Position numbers and translations under genes: made by a program. Shown piece after piece: positions 1 through 12,073 of a DNA stretch of 64,000 bases (within the stretch, counting starts at the first letter, position 1; each line of letters starts with the position of its first letter). This DNA is from Anagrus nilaparvatae (Eukaryota > Arthropoda > Insecta > Hymenoptera > Mymaridae), in contig JAKSXM010000288.1 in the NCBI GenBank assembly GCA_022575985.1, positions 1,329,501 to 1,393,500 of the forward strand, given 5' to 3'. The notes under the pieces are model-generated. The model did no database searches. It had not been told where the DNA came from and saw only the letters and a program-made list of their open reading frames with translations.

Positions 1-905
1 TGCAAAAACTACCCCCAAAAAGGGGTTTTTTTTACATATTTGCAATTTGAGCGCTCCGATTGGCACCATACGGGTTTTTTGGGTCGCTGATCAAGAATTT
101 TGACTTCTTTTTCATAAATAATCAATATTTCACCCCTAAATTGGCTAAAACTCCCCCCCCCCAAGGGGGTGATTTGCTATTTTACCACTTTGAGCATCCA
201 GGATATGTTCATATAGGTTTTTTGGGTCGCTAATCAAGAATTTCGACTCCTTTTTCACAAATAATCAATATTTCACCCCTTAATTGGCTAAAACTCCCCC
301 CCCCCCCCAAGGGGGTGTTTTGCTATTTTACCACTTTGAGCATCCAGGATATATCCATATGGGTTTTTTTGGTCGCTAATCAAGAATTTCGACTCCTTTT
401 TCACAAATAATCTATATTTCACCCCTAAATTGGCTAAAACCCCCCCCCCCCCCAAGGGGGTGTTTTGCTATTTTACCACTTTGAGCATCCAGGATATATC
501 CATATAGGTTTTTTGGGTCACTAATCAAGAATTTAGACTCCTTTTTCATAAATAATAAATATTTCACCCCTAAATTGGCTACAACTCCCCCCCCCCCAAG
601 GGGGTGTTTTGCTATTTTAGCACTTTGAGCATCCAGGATATGTTCATATAGGTTTTTTGGGTCGCTAATCAAGAATTTCGACTCCTTTTTCACAAATAAT
701 CAATATTTCACCCCTAAATTGGCTAAAACTCCCCCCCCCAAGGGGGTGTTTTACTATTTTACCACTTTGAGCATCCAGGATATATCCATATGGGTTTTTT
801 GGGTCGCTAATCAAGAATTTCGACTCCTTTTTCACAAATAATCAATATTTCACCCCTAAATTGGCTAAAACTCCCCCCCCCCCCAAGGGGGTTTTTGCTA
901 TTTTC
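1..905 (-). repeat. Left tandem array, about 143-bp monomer
   Basis: About six and a half copies of a roughly 143-bp unit are visible. Each carries a poly-C run (8-14 C), an AAGGGGGTG segment, and a TTTTTTGGGTCGCT segment at about 78, 226, 372, 517, 661 and 800. The right array at 1757-2500 is the same monomer in reverse complement. Open frames across the array are repeat-derived and not genes. Confidence 0.85.
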
Positions 906-1021
906 GCACTTTGACCATCTTCACCCTATTCAATTAAAAAAAATGTCTATATTAAATTTAATTATAAATATTAAATTATAAACTAATTAATAAGTATATT
1001 AAATTAAAAATTTGTATATGG

Positions 1022-1507
1022 AAACTTCCTGCAACCGATCTATCCGTTCTAGAACATGCGAAACGTGTATATCTTCAGTGCCAACTATGGTCTATGAATA
1101 ATAACTTAAACCCATTAGATTGGGGATGGAAAGTTGGAAAGAATAATATTCTTGAGCCTACATTTACATCGGTCCCCCTGATTCCGGAAACATTTTTAAA
1201 AAAATTCTCCTGTGGTTGTAAAAAAGGCTGCATGAAAAAATGTGGCTGCAGAAAGCTCGGCCTAAAATGTAGCATCTTTTGTAAATCTTGTAAAGGGCAA
1301 ACATGTGAAAATTGTACTGATATTGACGATTTTAATCAAAATGACGAAAATAATTTTGAGAACACAGAAGAATTAGACAGTTCCATTTTGGAGCCAATTA
1401 TTACCATTGATAACACTCCAGATATTACTATGTTAAATTACAATGATGATGCAGAAACTTCTTATGCAGAGTCGGAAATGTCGATAATAGACATGGAACA
1501 CGATTAA
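1022..1507 (+). pseudogene. C-terminal fragment of a Cys-rich (CXC) transposon-type protein
   Basis: An open frame runs from about 1022 to a TAA at 1505-1507; the first ATG is at 1094. The translation carries an LNPLDWGW motif, then a cysteine cluster (CGCKKGC, KKCGCRK, GLKCS, CKSCKG) and an acidic tail. This order (L..T...EH..RVY, then N.L.P..WGW, then a CXC-type cluster) is familiar from the C-termini of long, uncharacterised insect proteins thought to come from mobile elements. The frame continues upstream of the ATG with family-like residues (LPATDLSVLEHAKRVY) but then runs into AT-rich sequence with no obvious splice acceptor. So the N-terminal bulk of the protein is absent. It sits exactly between two facing arrays. 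A small functional gene cannot be ruled out. Confidence 0.55.
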
Positions 1508-1756
1508 TTATTTGTTTTATATGTTCTTCACAAAATAAATTTGTTTAGTTATATGTTTTTAATTAGAATTATAGTATTTAATTTCCTGTATTTCTTATCA
1601 TTGTAAAGCACTGTTTGTACGATATTTTACATTAATAAATGATTTTATTGAGTATGCATTACATAAAAAAAAAAGAAAATTTTAAGTTTCATTTATTCAT
1701 TTTTTCCTTCGTTATAATAATTTATTTTTCAGCTAAGTTTATTTTTTACTTTTAGG

Positions 1757-2617
1757 GGTATTTGTAGCTATTTTAAGGGTGAAATATTGATTATTTGTGA
1801 AAAAGGAGTCGAAATTCTTGATTAGCGACCCAAAAAACCTATATGGATATATCCTGGATGCTCAAAGTGGTAAAATAGCAAAACACCCCCTTGGGGGGGG
1901 GGAGTTGTAGCCAATTTAGGGGTGAAATATAGATTATTTGTGAAAAGGGAGTCGAAATTCTTGATTACCGACCCAAAAAACCTATATGAACATATCCTGG
2001 ATGCTCAAAGTGCTAAAATAGCAAAACATCTCCTTGGGGGGGGGGAGTTGTAGCCAATTTAGGGGTGAAATATAGATTATTTGTGAAAAGGGAGTCGAAA
2101 TTCTTGATTACCGACCCAAAAAACCTATATGGATATATCCTGGATGCTCAAAGTGGTAAAATAGCAAAACACCCCCTTGGGGGGGGGGGATTTTTAGCCA
2201 ATTTAGGGGTGAAATATTGATTATTTGTGAAAAAGGAGTCTAAATTCTTGATTAGCGACCCAAAAAACCTATATGAACATATCCTGGATGCTCAAAGTGC
2301 TAAAATAGCAAAACACCTCCTTGGGGGGGGGAGTTGTAGCCAATTTAGGGGTGAAATATTGATTATTTATGAAAAAGAAGTCGAAATTCTTGATCAGCGA
2401 CCCAAAAAACCCGTATGGTGCCAATCTGAGCGCTCAAATTGCAAATATGTAAAAAAAACCCCTTTTCGGGGGTAGTTTTTGCAAATTTAAGGGTGAAGCC
2501 CCAATTTCTCACTCAAATGACCCCAATTTTCGTGTTCAGCGACCCAAAAAACCTATAGTAGAGCAAATCTCGTGTTCGCCAGTGAAAATACAACCCCCCC
2601 CCCCGTATTTTGACTGG
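1757..2617 (+). repeat. Right tandem array (inverted relative to 1-905) and terminal motif
   Basis: About five monomers are recognisable by GCGACCCAAAAAACC at about 1826, 1967, 2108, 2255 and 2397. A diverged unit follows at 2480-2617 that ends in a C-rich run and the GACTGGAGTATAA terminal motif. Spacing is about 142 bp. Confidence 0.85.
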
Positions 2618-2621
2618 AGTA

Positions 2622-2860
2622 TAAGAATAGCCAAGGAAAAAATATTCGATAATAATCCTAAACTTTTCTTTTTACGATAAAATTAAAGCGAGTTATGAAT
2701 TTTTCAAGTCGTTATGGACCCTAAAATTGGAATTAGTATAAAAATGGTAATTTGTGACACTATCTTTACTTGACCATAACTCGGTTAATTTTCATCGAAA
2801 AGAGCAATTTTTTTTTTTATTTAGGTCTACTTTTTCCCTGGCTATTCGATTCTGAAAGCA
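2622..2860. repeat. Palindromic MITE-like element
   Basis: The ends (GAATAGCCAAGGAAAAA on the left, TTTTTCCCTGGCTATTC on the right) form imperfect inverted arms. Both arms carry an AACTCG/CGAGTT block and a TTTCATCG/CGATAAAA block. The same internal blocks occur in the larger palindrome at 22.6-23.2 kb, so the two belong to one family. Confidence 0.55.
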
Positions 2861-3450
2861 AAAAAGTCAATTATTTTAACCCCTTACGGAAAATTAAATA
2901 AAGAAGTATTGAAAATGTGAAATTATTCTAAAACAGGCTAAAATCGACCTTAATGGCCGAAATCAAAATTTTTTTTCATACAGATCGATGGGATTTCGGT
3001 TGAAAAAAATTTTGAAAAAAAAATTTTTAAAAAAAAAATGGCGGCAAATGAGATATTGCGATTTTTCTTAAAACGCATTTTCCCATTTTCCGGAATTTCC
3101 CGGGGTTTTTCCGAAAAAATAATGGCAGAAATGGATTTACTGAAGGTTTCCCAACATATATGCGGTTTCAGAATTTTTTTTCAAGCTTATATTTATGATT
3201 TTTAACCATTTTCCCGAAAAGCACTAACGCCGGTCGAGAGCCGCCTAATGAGTTTGATTGGCCATAACTCGGGCTGTTTAAGACCTAGAAGGCTGAAAAT
3301 TTCAGGATTTTCCTATCTTTATGTTATAAAAACATGGGGAAAATTTGAGGCCGATCCGATGACCCGACCTGCCCACCATTGCTGTTTTAGCAAAGAAAGA
3401 CTCTTATATAAAATTAAAATTATTTTTAATTTGTTTTCATAAAATTTCAG
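2861..3450. other. AT-rich, repeat-like stretch upstream of the ABCC exons
   Basis: No gene is visible. The segment at 3245-3390 reads like another copy of a moderately GC-rich interspersed repeat (TTGGCCATAACTCGGG and following). The last 30 bases form a plausible 3' splice region ending in TTTCAG at 3450. If the transporter gene is real, this is intron sequence. Confidence 0.5.
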
Positions 3451-5035
3451 ATTATTACTACTATTCTTGTCATCTGTTACAGTACACCAATATTTTTATT
3501 ACTAATAGCCCCTTTAGGGCTACTATTTTACTTCATTCAACGTTATTTTATTACAACTTCACGCCAGTTAAAACGTCTAGAATTTGATTCGATATTACCA
3601 ATTCATGCTCATTTTAGAGAATCAATAATTGGTAATCAAATAATCAGAGCTTACGGTGTTCAGAATATATTCATAAAAGAATCAGAGACTAGAGTTGATA
3701 ATTACCAGAAATGTTTTTACTCAAATATTATTGCCAATAGGTTAATTAATTAAAAAAATAATTCAATAAGTTTATTACATTTTATGATATATGAACTTTC
3801 AATTTTTTTTTCAGATGGTTAGGAATAAGATTAGAAATACTCGGGAATTTAATTATAATTTGTGCAGCATTTTTTGCTGTACAGGATAAAGATATGATAA
3901 ACGTTGGGTTATTTGGATTATCAATGACTTACGCATTTCAGGTAATTATATCAAAATTAATATTGATTCAATTATTTAAAATTTTATTATTTACTTAAAT
4001 ATTTTTAAATTTTTAGGTAACTCATACCCTCAACTGGTTAGTGCACACAATTTCAGAGGTTGAATCAAATGCAGCAGCTGTTGACAGATTAAAAGAGTAT
4101 GCTGGAGCTCCTCAGGAAGCGCCATTGTTCATACTTGAGAACGATCCTATGGATGATTGGCCGAAAGAAGGAATTGTTAAATTTGAAAAGTATAAAGTTT
4201 GTAATAAACAGGGACTTGATTTAATTTTGAATGATTTGTCTTTCTGCATAAATGCTGGTGAAAAAATTGGAATTTTGGGTAGTTCAGAAGTAGAAAAATC
4301 TTCTTTAGTATTAGCTTTGTTTCGTATTCTTGAAGTCTTTGATGGAAAAATATTTATTGATAATATTGATATTTCAAATATTGGTCTCCATAAATTAAGA
4401 TCAAGTTTAGCAATTATATCACAAGATTTATTCTTATTTTCCGGTTCTTTAAGATCTAATTTAGATCCATTCAATATTTATTCAGATTTTGATGTATGGC
4501 AAGCGTTAGAGCATTCGAATCTTAAAGAATTTGTAAAATGTAAGATTTTAACTAAATATTGCTGTTCCTATTTATGTTTAACAGTTACTAATTTTCTATT
4601 TAGCTTTACCAAATGGTTTAAATTACGAAATAATTGAAGAAGGAAATAACCTTAGCACTGATCAAAAACAATTAATATGTTTAGCCAGAGCTTTACTTAA
4701 ACATACAAAAATTTTGATCATATATGAAACTACTGCGACAATCGATCTTGAAACTGATAATTTTATAAAAAAAAAAATTAGAGAAGAATTTGAAAATTGT
4801 ACAATTTTAACAATTACTCATAGATTGAATACTGCAATGGATTCAGATAGGTATCAATATGTTTATTATGTTTAATAATTTTATTCTATTTATTATTTTA
4901 AAATATAATTAAAAATTTTTTAGAGTAATGGTATTAGAAAAAGGTTCCATCGTTGAATTTGATACACCAAATAATTTACTTTGTAATGTTGAAGGCACAT
5001 TTTACAAACTTGCCGAAAATTCTGGTCTACTATAA
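3451..5035 (+). pseudogene. ABCC/MRP-type transporter, 3' half, degenerate NBD2
   Basis: Five exons join in phase: 3451-3740, 3815-3941, 4017-4539, 4604-4850 and 4924-5035, all with GT-AG boundaries. The product covers the end of TMD2 (FYFIQRYFITTSRQLKRLE, IIRAYGVQ, THTLNWLVHTISEVESN), then NBD2 to the natural C-terminus. Family position is clear from SGSLRSNLDPF and ARALLKHTKILII. However, Walker A reads GSSEVEKSS where the family has GRTGAGKSS. The signature region reads LSTDQKQ rather than LSVGQRQ. Walker B ends IIYET, lacking the family Asp before Glu. The first exon begins at a splice acceptor, so earlier exons may lie left of the window or be lost. ATP hydrolysis at NBD2 is unlikely. 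It is either a decaying partial duplicate or a gene with a catalytically dead NBD2. Confidence 0.75.
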
Positions 5036-5046
5036 AATATTGTTCA

Positions 5047-6176
5047 TATATGGCTCGTTTTCATTTTTTTTGAAAAAATAGCTTTCAAAAAATAAAAATA
5101 AAAAATTCCTTTTTTAAAGTCCAAACAAGACTTTTTAGACTTTTTTCACCAATATTTATTCAGTGTTGCATAAAAATCACCATAACGAACCTTTTACATC
5201 AATTTATTACATTTTTTCATAAAATTATAAGGTAAAAACAGGTTAAAATCATTAAAAACCAAAATCGTTACATACGGCCTTAATGTATGAATTTTTCTAG
5301 GTTTTATGTATTTTAGAGAACAATATCATATATTTTTAAAGAATTCTTACTAAAAAAACGAGTTTTGGAGGTAAATTTTAAAAGTATTAAATAATTTTAA
5401 AAAAAAAGAGGAACGGTAAAGGCAGGAACGGTAAAGGCTTTTTTATAGAAAAATCAAAATAATTCGTAGACAAATGAACAAAAAAACTTTTCCGTTTGGA
5501 AAGTAAAGTATTATGATTGAAACTTACTAAGTTTTTAATATTTTAATTACAACGCTTCTTAATAGGAGATCTAGGGGGGTACGGTAAAGGCTTTTGTTTT
5601 TGTCCCTTCGTGATTTCTGAACTTAAACTGATTTTGTTTTCCTATTTAAGGACCTCTTAAAGTGCTCTCGATGTGAGAATTTATTTTTTATGTATTTAAG
5701 TTGTCATTTATGTGATTAAAAGGTTTTAAAAATGTTTTTATGAAGAGAAATCAAATTTAATATAAATAAAATACATTTTACGTACATATTTTGTAAAATC
5801 GTGTGACACACCTTCTCACCCTTGTAATAATTAGGAAAAGTAAGTTTAAATTTTTTCTATATGGAAAAAGTTTAACCTTATAGTATAGCAATTAATCCCA
5901 AAATAAAAATTTTTGATAATTAATTGATAGGTGTGAGTGACAGACACTCAAAGTATAGGAATCTCCTTTGTGACAGTGAACGGTAAAGGCTTTTTTGCTA
6001 TATTTTTATGTTTTATAGTAGTTAAAACATTAAAATATGTTGATTTTTATGGTGTACCAACAAAAACTTATCGAAATTAAAAATTAAAAAAAAAAAATTT
6101 TTTTAATTAATGCATCTGGTAGTCAGAAACGTGCTGTACGTCACTTTTGCAAAAAAAACGATAATGAGCCATATAT
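5047..6176. mobile_element. Non-autonomous DNA transposon, about 1.1 kb
   Basis: The ends form roughly 30-bp inverted repeats: TATATGGCTCGTTTTCATTT on the left and, in reverse complement, TATATGGCTCATTATCGTTT on the right. The interior holds no coding potential. It contains four copies of a GAACGGTAAAGGC motif (about 5411, 5426, 5580, 5980). No clean target duplication is evident beyond AT-rich flanks. Confidence 0.55.
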
Positions 6177-6279
6177 TTTGATTATTTATCGTATTATAAG
6201 CAAATCTGCTTATAGTCACGAGTGTCTTTGACTGCTGGTGAATATTTTTAAGTGCACTTTGACTGATTGTAAGTTTTCT

Positions 6280-8370
6280 AAGCCAAACATTGTTATATTG
6301 GCTGAGAAGTTTGTGCGCAAAATCGAATAGAATTTTTCCTTGCCTTATTTTGAAATTTTTGTCTCATAATATCTCAAGACTCACAATATTTAAAAAATCA
6401 CTTAAAAGTACAGTTTTATAGAATAAAATTTTCCTGTCTATGATATTATGTAATTAATAATTTGCGATTTACGGAAAATTTTATCAAATATTGGAAAAAT
6501 TGTTGTAAAATTTTAAGACGCATTATTATTTTTATTTTTGCATCTTAAAGTTATACATGCCAGAGAAATTTTTATTTAAGTATCAGTACCGCAAAATCAA
6601 GTAGTAAAGAGTTTCCTAAAATTAGAGCTTCAACGAAAAAAAAGTAATAATATATTCGCAGTAAAAAAAAAAATTATTTATTTCCATTTTTATTAAATTT
6701 CAATTTGAAATAATATTTTAATACAAGGGAATCTAGATAATCCAAACTGTATCAAAAAAAAATTCCAAAAGCGAGAGTAAGCGTTGGTATGTGCAGGTAT
6801 CTACATAAATAGACCCCGAATGTTGCGAAAGTGATGTGGAAGATTGCAAGTTAAAGTTTATAATTTGCACTTTATTTTTACCAAAACACCTTTAACCAAT
6901 TTTTCGCAAAAACCTTAATTTTTTTGTACTCGCATTTTTCCATTTAAATCACTTTTTTATTCTTAAAATAACCAGATAACTCTCAAATCCCTCCTTTATA
7001 GCTTTTTATAATTATTATAATAACAATCCCTCCTTTCAGCTATTTAAATATGAAATTAATTTTTATTTTTGCAACTTACAAGGGGAGTTCAATACATTTG
7101 GAACACCAAATTACACCAAATGGTTATGGATGAGTTTGTTATGTTGAAAAAACATGCCGACTACCCTCCGTTCCTTTCAATGGGCCTTCTGGGCCTAGAA
7201 ACGCAGGGCTAAATGTTATAAAATAGGATTTTTTGGTAATTTTCAATGAAACTCCAAAACCTCGCAAATTAACCAAAACTCTTCTGATTGGTCGCATTTT
7301 TTTAGTTTAAGTATCACCTTTCATACGCCGTAAACCGCAATTTATTATCACTAATTCTCTTATCACTATCGCCAATTAACCAAACGGTCATTTTCGGCTA
7401 AAAATGACCAATTTTTAAATTGCTGCTAAATTTGCAATTTCCGACGAAAATGGGTTTTATAGGTCTGAAAAAATTTGTACAAGCTTCAAATTTCCAAAAA
7501 TTTTTGGCGTTTCATTGAAAAATACCAAAAAATCCTATTTTATAACATTGAGCCCTGCGTTTCTAGGCCCAGAAGGCCCATTGGAAGGAACGAAGGGTAG
7601 TCGGCATGTTTTTTTAACATAACAAACTCATCCATAACCATTTGGTGTAATTTGGTGTTCCAAATGTATTGAACTCTCCTTGTTAGTAAGGTAGGTTTAG
7701 TAAATTTATTTTTTTGATTTTAATCAAATTTTCCAAAAAAGGCAAATTTCTCAAAACGTAATGATATAAAAATCAAAGCTTAGAATTTTATTCTATTATT
7801 TTTTAATGGCCTAGAGCTGTATATAATTTTTCAATATATATGCCATAACAATGATCTCCTTTTTACATTCAGCTGATTATTGCTTTTATTTTTAATAAAA
7901 AACCATGTTTTGAAAAAATTAGGAGTTATTTCAATAAATCTACGCATTTAACAAAAAAAAAAATTTACAACAATTAAGGAAATAGCTGTTTCTTCGTCAG
8001 TGGCAAGAATGCACATTTTTTTTTAACGAAAAATACTTTTTCCGGCCACTTATAAGAAAAAATCTTAATTTTACGGAACTGATAAAAATTTATCTGGCTG
8101 TTTAAATTTGTTATTATTTTTATTTTACTAAATTTTTATCTTAAAAATTTACAAAATTTTACCAAATTTTTAAGCAAATTAATTTTTAATTAAATAATAT
8201 CATAGCAAGGAAAATTTTATTCTATAATTACGTACTGTTAAGTATTTTTTTTTTTTTGAATATTTTAAGTCTTGAGATATTATGAGGCAAAAATTTTAAA
8301 ACAGCGTTCGGAAATATTCTATTCAATCTTGTATACAAAGTTCTCAGTCGTTGAAAAAATATTTTGACTT
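6280..8370. mobile_element. Long-TIR (foldback) element with a nested palindrome
   Basis: Diverged inverted arms of roughly 350 bp are visible at about 6280-6660 and 8000-8370. For example, TCATAATATCTCAAGACT on the left matches the inverted form of TAAGTCTTGAGATATTATGA on the right. ATAGAATAAAATTTTCCT pairs with AGGAAAATTTTATTCTAT. A second palindromic element (7077-7684) is inserted inside. No gene is visible. Confidence 0.6.
7077..7684. repeat. Nearly perfect palindromic element, about 600 bp
   Basis: Arms of about 170 bp begin ACAAGGGGAGTTCAATAC and end GTATTGAACTCTCCTTGT. They include the GC-richer block GGGCCTTCTGGGCCTAGAAA and its inverse. Arm identity is far higher than in the surrounding element, so this is a later insertion. 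Confidence 0.8.
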
Positions 8371-8800
8371 TAGGTATATTTAGAAAGTGATTAAAAATCA
8401 AAAATTGAAAACTGATGCGGGAAAAAATTATTTTATGTAATAATATTTTGTCAAAAAAATCGATAAAAATTTGCCTAAAATTGGAGCATTTAACTTTGTT
8501 TTGACATTTAGGAAATACAATGACTAGTCATTAAAAAATGACACCTGATCTGTGATAGTGTGTAAAAATTGTAAAAAAACTATTGTTATATTCTATTATT
8601 TATTATATAAATACGAAAAAAAAAAATTGATGCAAAAATATAGATTTTTGCAATACTTATTTTTAGCAATTTAAAAATTATTTTATGTAAATATTATTTT
8701 TAATATGTCAGATTAAAATTTCACCAGTTAAAAAAAAAAAAAATACAATACTTTGAATCTATACAAAGCTTTAAGCATTATTCTCCAGACAAATCGCGGT
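8371..8800. other. AT-rich, no feature seen
   Basis: Homopolymer-rich A/T sequence without any open frame, RNA gene or repeat boundary that I can support. Confidence 0.5.
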
Positions 8801-9105
8801 TTACCTAAATTTTCAAAAACTACCCCCATTAAGGGGTATTTTTTAACTTTTCGTACTTTAGGCTCCAGATTTTATCCATATGCTTTTCTGTACGTTTATA
8901 AAAAATTTCGGGGTCCTGCGTATGAAAAATTGGCGCTTTACCCTTTAACTTGTAAAAACTACCCCTAAAATGGGTATATTTCATGTATTCAAATGTAGAT
9001 CTGTTTTGGGAGTCATTTTTTGCAAATTTAAGAGTGAAACTTCAATTTAGCATAGAATAAACTCCGTTATTTGTAATCAGTGACCCGCAATTTGACTGGA
9101 ATATT
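8800..9105. repeat. Fragment of the TTGGGTCGCT/ACTCCAGTCAAA repeat family
   Basis: It carries AAACTACCCCCATTAAGGGG on one side and TTTTTGCAAATTTAAGAGTGAA with TTTGACTGGAATATTA on the other. This is the same right-terminal arrangement as at 2500-2617. The copy is strongly diverged. A short open frame here (8753-8968) is repeat-derived. Confidence 0.5.
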
Positions 9106-11681
9106 ATAAAAATCTATTTCGATCCCTTTGTATAAATTAAAAAATTATCTTTATTAAAAATACAGTCAATTAGATATTTTATTACATGTATATTATCATG
9201 ATTCATTTTACAACTAATAAATTATAAATTTAATGCATTTTCAAGTGTTATTAAAAAAAATAAGGGATTCACTACATCATAATAATACCAAAGACTATAA
9301 AAAATAATTATAATAATTTATCATACATAATTTTTTTTATAATCGTGTCAATGGCATTAACTATATTTATATTGATAAAGTTAATAAAAAAAAAAAAAGT
9401 TTACAAGGTAAAAAATAAATAAATTATATTACTATTTAATAATTGACAAGTTTTTAATATAATTTCATAATTAAGATACATTATAATAATAATAATTATA
9501 AATTTTTATATTTGTAAATATAATATGACATTATAAAGTAACAGCAATGTCAACATTTAACCAATTAATAAAAAAAAAGGATATTTTTAATAAATATCTG
9601 ACGTAATTTGATTTACAGTCAATTGTTTTAAGTAATAATCATCCGGAATAAAAAGAAAGAAATGATGTTATATATGTTTGAGCTCATCTATTTATTGTTG
9701 AAGTATATCGATGACAATGATTGCTTTCAAATATGCCAGGTCAACCTTTGTAATATGTCATTTCACTTTTAAAACATTACTGCAAGGATGCAATATTTCC
9801 TATTATAAAAGAGAAGATGCAACCACTTTACCTATATATAAAAGAATGTAAACACATTTTATAAATTACGTGAATGGATAATACTTTATCAAAGTGAGAA
9901 AATTGAATTGGATGTTGAAATAAAATTTATACTCATCTTAAATTAATCTTTTTCATGTCTATCAAAAGTATTTGCGTATTTCGTTATATGCGTTAAAATA
10001 TTAATTATTTATTATTACAATGTTATTTAATTTATTTTAACTATTAATTAATCTATTTTATAATAATTATTGTTAAGAAATATTTACTTGATATTAATAA
10101 TATTTAATTAACAAATCGTTAAGTATTACCTTTTATTGCAGATTATTTTGCTTTTTTATTACTATATTTGTTTAATATTTATTGTCGTGTAAATATATAT
10201 GTATTTGCAATTAGTTTTGCATTTTTTTAAATACTATATTTTTTATAAAAGGTAAAGAAAATTTTCTGTGTATATAAAGAAATAAACAATAAAATGTATA
10301 AACCACATTACTAAACTAAACTTTTATTTTGGTTTGAGTTTGATATGAATTTTTGTGGCTTTAATCCTCATAAATCATAAAATATTTTTCTATAATAGTA
10401 AAAATATGCATGAAATTGGGCGATATTGAAATAGTAATTAAATAATACGTATAGCATCTGAAAGTAACATAATTGTGTATAATTTTAATAATTTAATACA
10501 AATATTTAAGTATAAGGTAAAACTAGATCCTTTTAACAACACAGTATTTCGGAAGTCAAGAAATTACAATGCCAGTTTATAAAGATAAAATTTCTGACCC
10601 CATAGCATAGTGGAAGAAAATCCCAAAAATTGGTCAAAAATAAAATAAAAAAGTTTTAAATTTTTTGTTTTTTCTATGGATTAGCTAAAGAGTTCCCCAC
10701 AGTAAGGTGTTTTAGGTTTTATAATTTTTAATATAATATTCATAACTTTACTTTCGGTTAAATCATAGTACATCGTGTGCCGTTTTAATGAAAAAATACT
10801 ATAATTTAAAAACAAAAAATAAAAGGGATCTACTTAGAAAATAACTAAATTATTTTAATTTATTTTTCTTGATCTGCATAATAGACCATTGAATAAAGGT
10901 CTCGACATGGACAAAAATCCTTCAGAAAAAAAAAGTTGTGGAATGTGCTGTTTTTAGGCTAATTTGAAAGGAGAAAGAAAATCGGACATTCCAACCCAGT
11001 GCTGGGCTATCCCTCAGGGGGGGCTAAAGTTGGGGCGAGACGGATTTTGCTAATAAATCAAAAAGTAAAAGAAATTTAAAAAAAATTTTTTAGCTGAGAA
11101 AATTTCTTACAAAAATGGTCATTAGAAATTTTGCAGTTGGACCTACTGGAACCGAGTTATAAGCGGTAAAAGTTTAGACCTTTTTTACAAAATTTTCAAA
11201 AATTGATATTTTACACAAAAAAAAAGAAAAACGTGTTTTATTTTTTTTAAATACTTTATATAAGAATTATTTAAATTATTTTTTTATCATCTGCGAGTCT
11301 TTTGTTATAAATTACCGTTTATATATTCGTAAATATTCAGTCTGAAACTTTTTATATCATTGTAAATTAGAGGTGAATCCAGAAAGCACCTCCATGGTGG
11401 GGATTCCCAATAACAAGTCTAAAAACCAATACAAATTAATTAATATGCTTACTATACATATCTAATTAAAATCCAAAATTTAATAAAATAAAGTTAATTT
11501 TGCTATAGAGGGGTTTTCGAGGTCAATATTACGAATTAGATATCAGAATTACAAAATTCCATCATTGCGGGACAAAATACAGCTCATCCGGGTAAAAAAC
11601 TCTTTTGTATCTATATGCTTATAACTGGTTTGCGTAAATAAAACCTAAATGCATGGAACATATTTACTACAGCGATTTCTA
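9106..11681. other. AT-rich intergenic DNA, no gene seen
   Basis: Dense stops on all frames, microsatellite-like AAT/TTA tracts and homopolymers fill this stretch. A slightly less AT-rich patch at 10,880-11,640 looks like old repeat debris, but I cannot define its ends. Confidence 0.5.
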
Positions 11682-12073
11682 CACTGTAAAAAGAAAAAAA
11701 TAGAACATTTTCGAAAAATTAGTAAATTTTCAAAATAATCTGTAAATATTCGAAAAAAATAGTATATTTACAAAATTTAGAATATTAAAAAGAAATTCGA
11801 GTATTCTCCATTTTTTTTTTGTGAATTCGCAAGAAAAATTGATAATTTACTATTTTTTTTCGAAAATTTATAAAAAATAGTTGTGAGTTTACAACTTTTT
11901 TCGTAAAATCAGAAAAAAAAATCGAGAATTCTCAAATTTTTCGATAATGTACTAAATTTAGTAAATTTACGATTTTTATCGAATATTTAAGTACAAAATT
12001 TTTTGAGAATTTGCTAATTTTTCGAAAAAATTCTATTATTTTTGTAAATCAAAGAAAGTTACTTTTTACAGTG
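11682..12073. mobile_element. MITE with CACTGTAAA/TTTACAGTG ends
   Basis: It begins CACTGTAAAAAG and ends CTTTTTACAGTG. The interior repeats TTCGAAAAATT-like blocks on both strands and has no coding capacity. A related element with the same terminal 9-mer lies at 56786-57354. The superfamily is not assigned. Confidence 0.65.

Larger units (their letters stand above)
1..2617. mobile_element. DNA transposon remnant with facing tandem arrays
   Basis: The stretch consists of a left tandem array, a unique core (about 905-1757) and a right array in the opposite orientation. The right side ends in a motif reading GTATTTTGACTGGAGTATAA near 2598-2617. The inverted form of that motif (ACTCCAGTCAAA) starts similar repeats near 20,655 and 32,690, so it looks like a family terminus. 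The left terminus lies outside the window. I infer a non-autonomous DNA transposon with subterminal satellite-like arrays; the superfamily is not assignable by eye. Confidence 0.6.

Noticed and set aside
412..693. 93-codon frame in the left array
   Set aside because: It is the translation of two consecutive repeat monomers; the same peptide recurs with each unit.
1..930. CRISPR-like spaced repeats
   Set aside because: Units are whole 143-bp tandem monomers without unique spacers, in a eukaryotic context.
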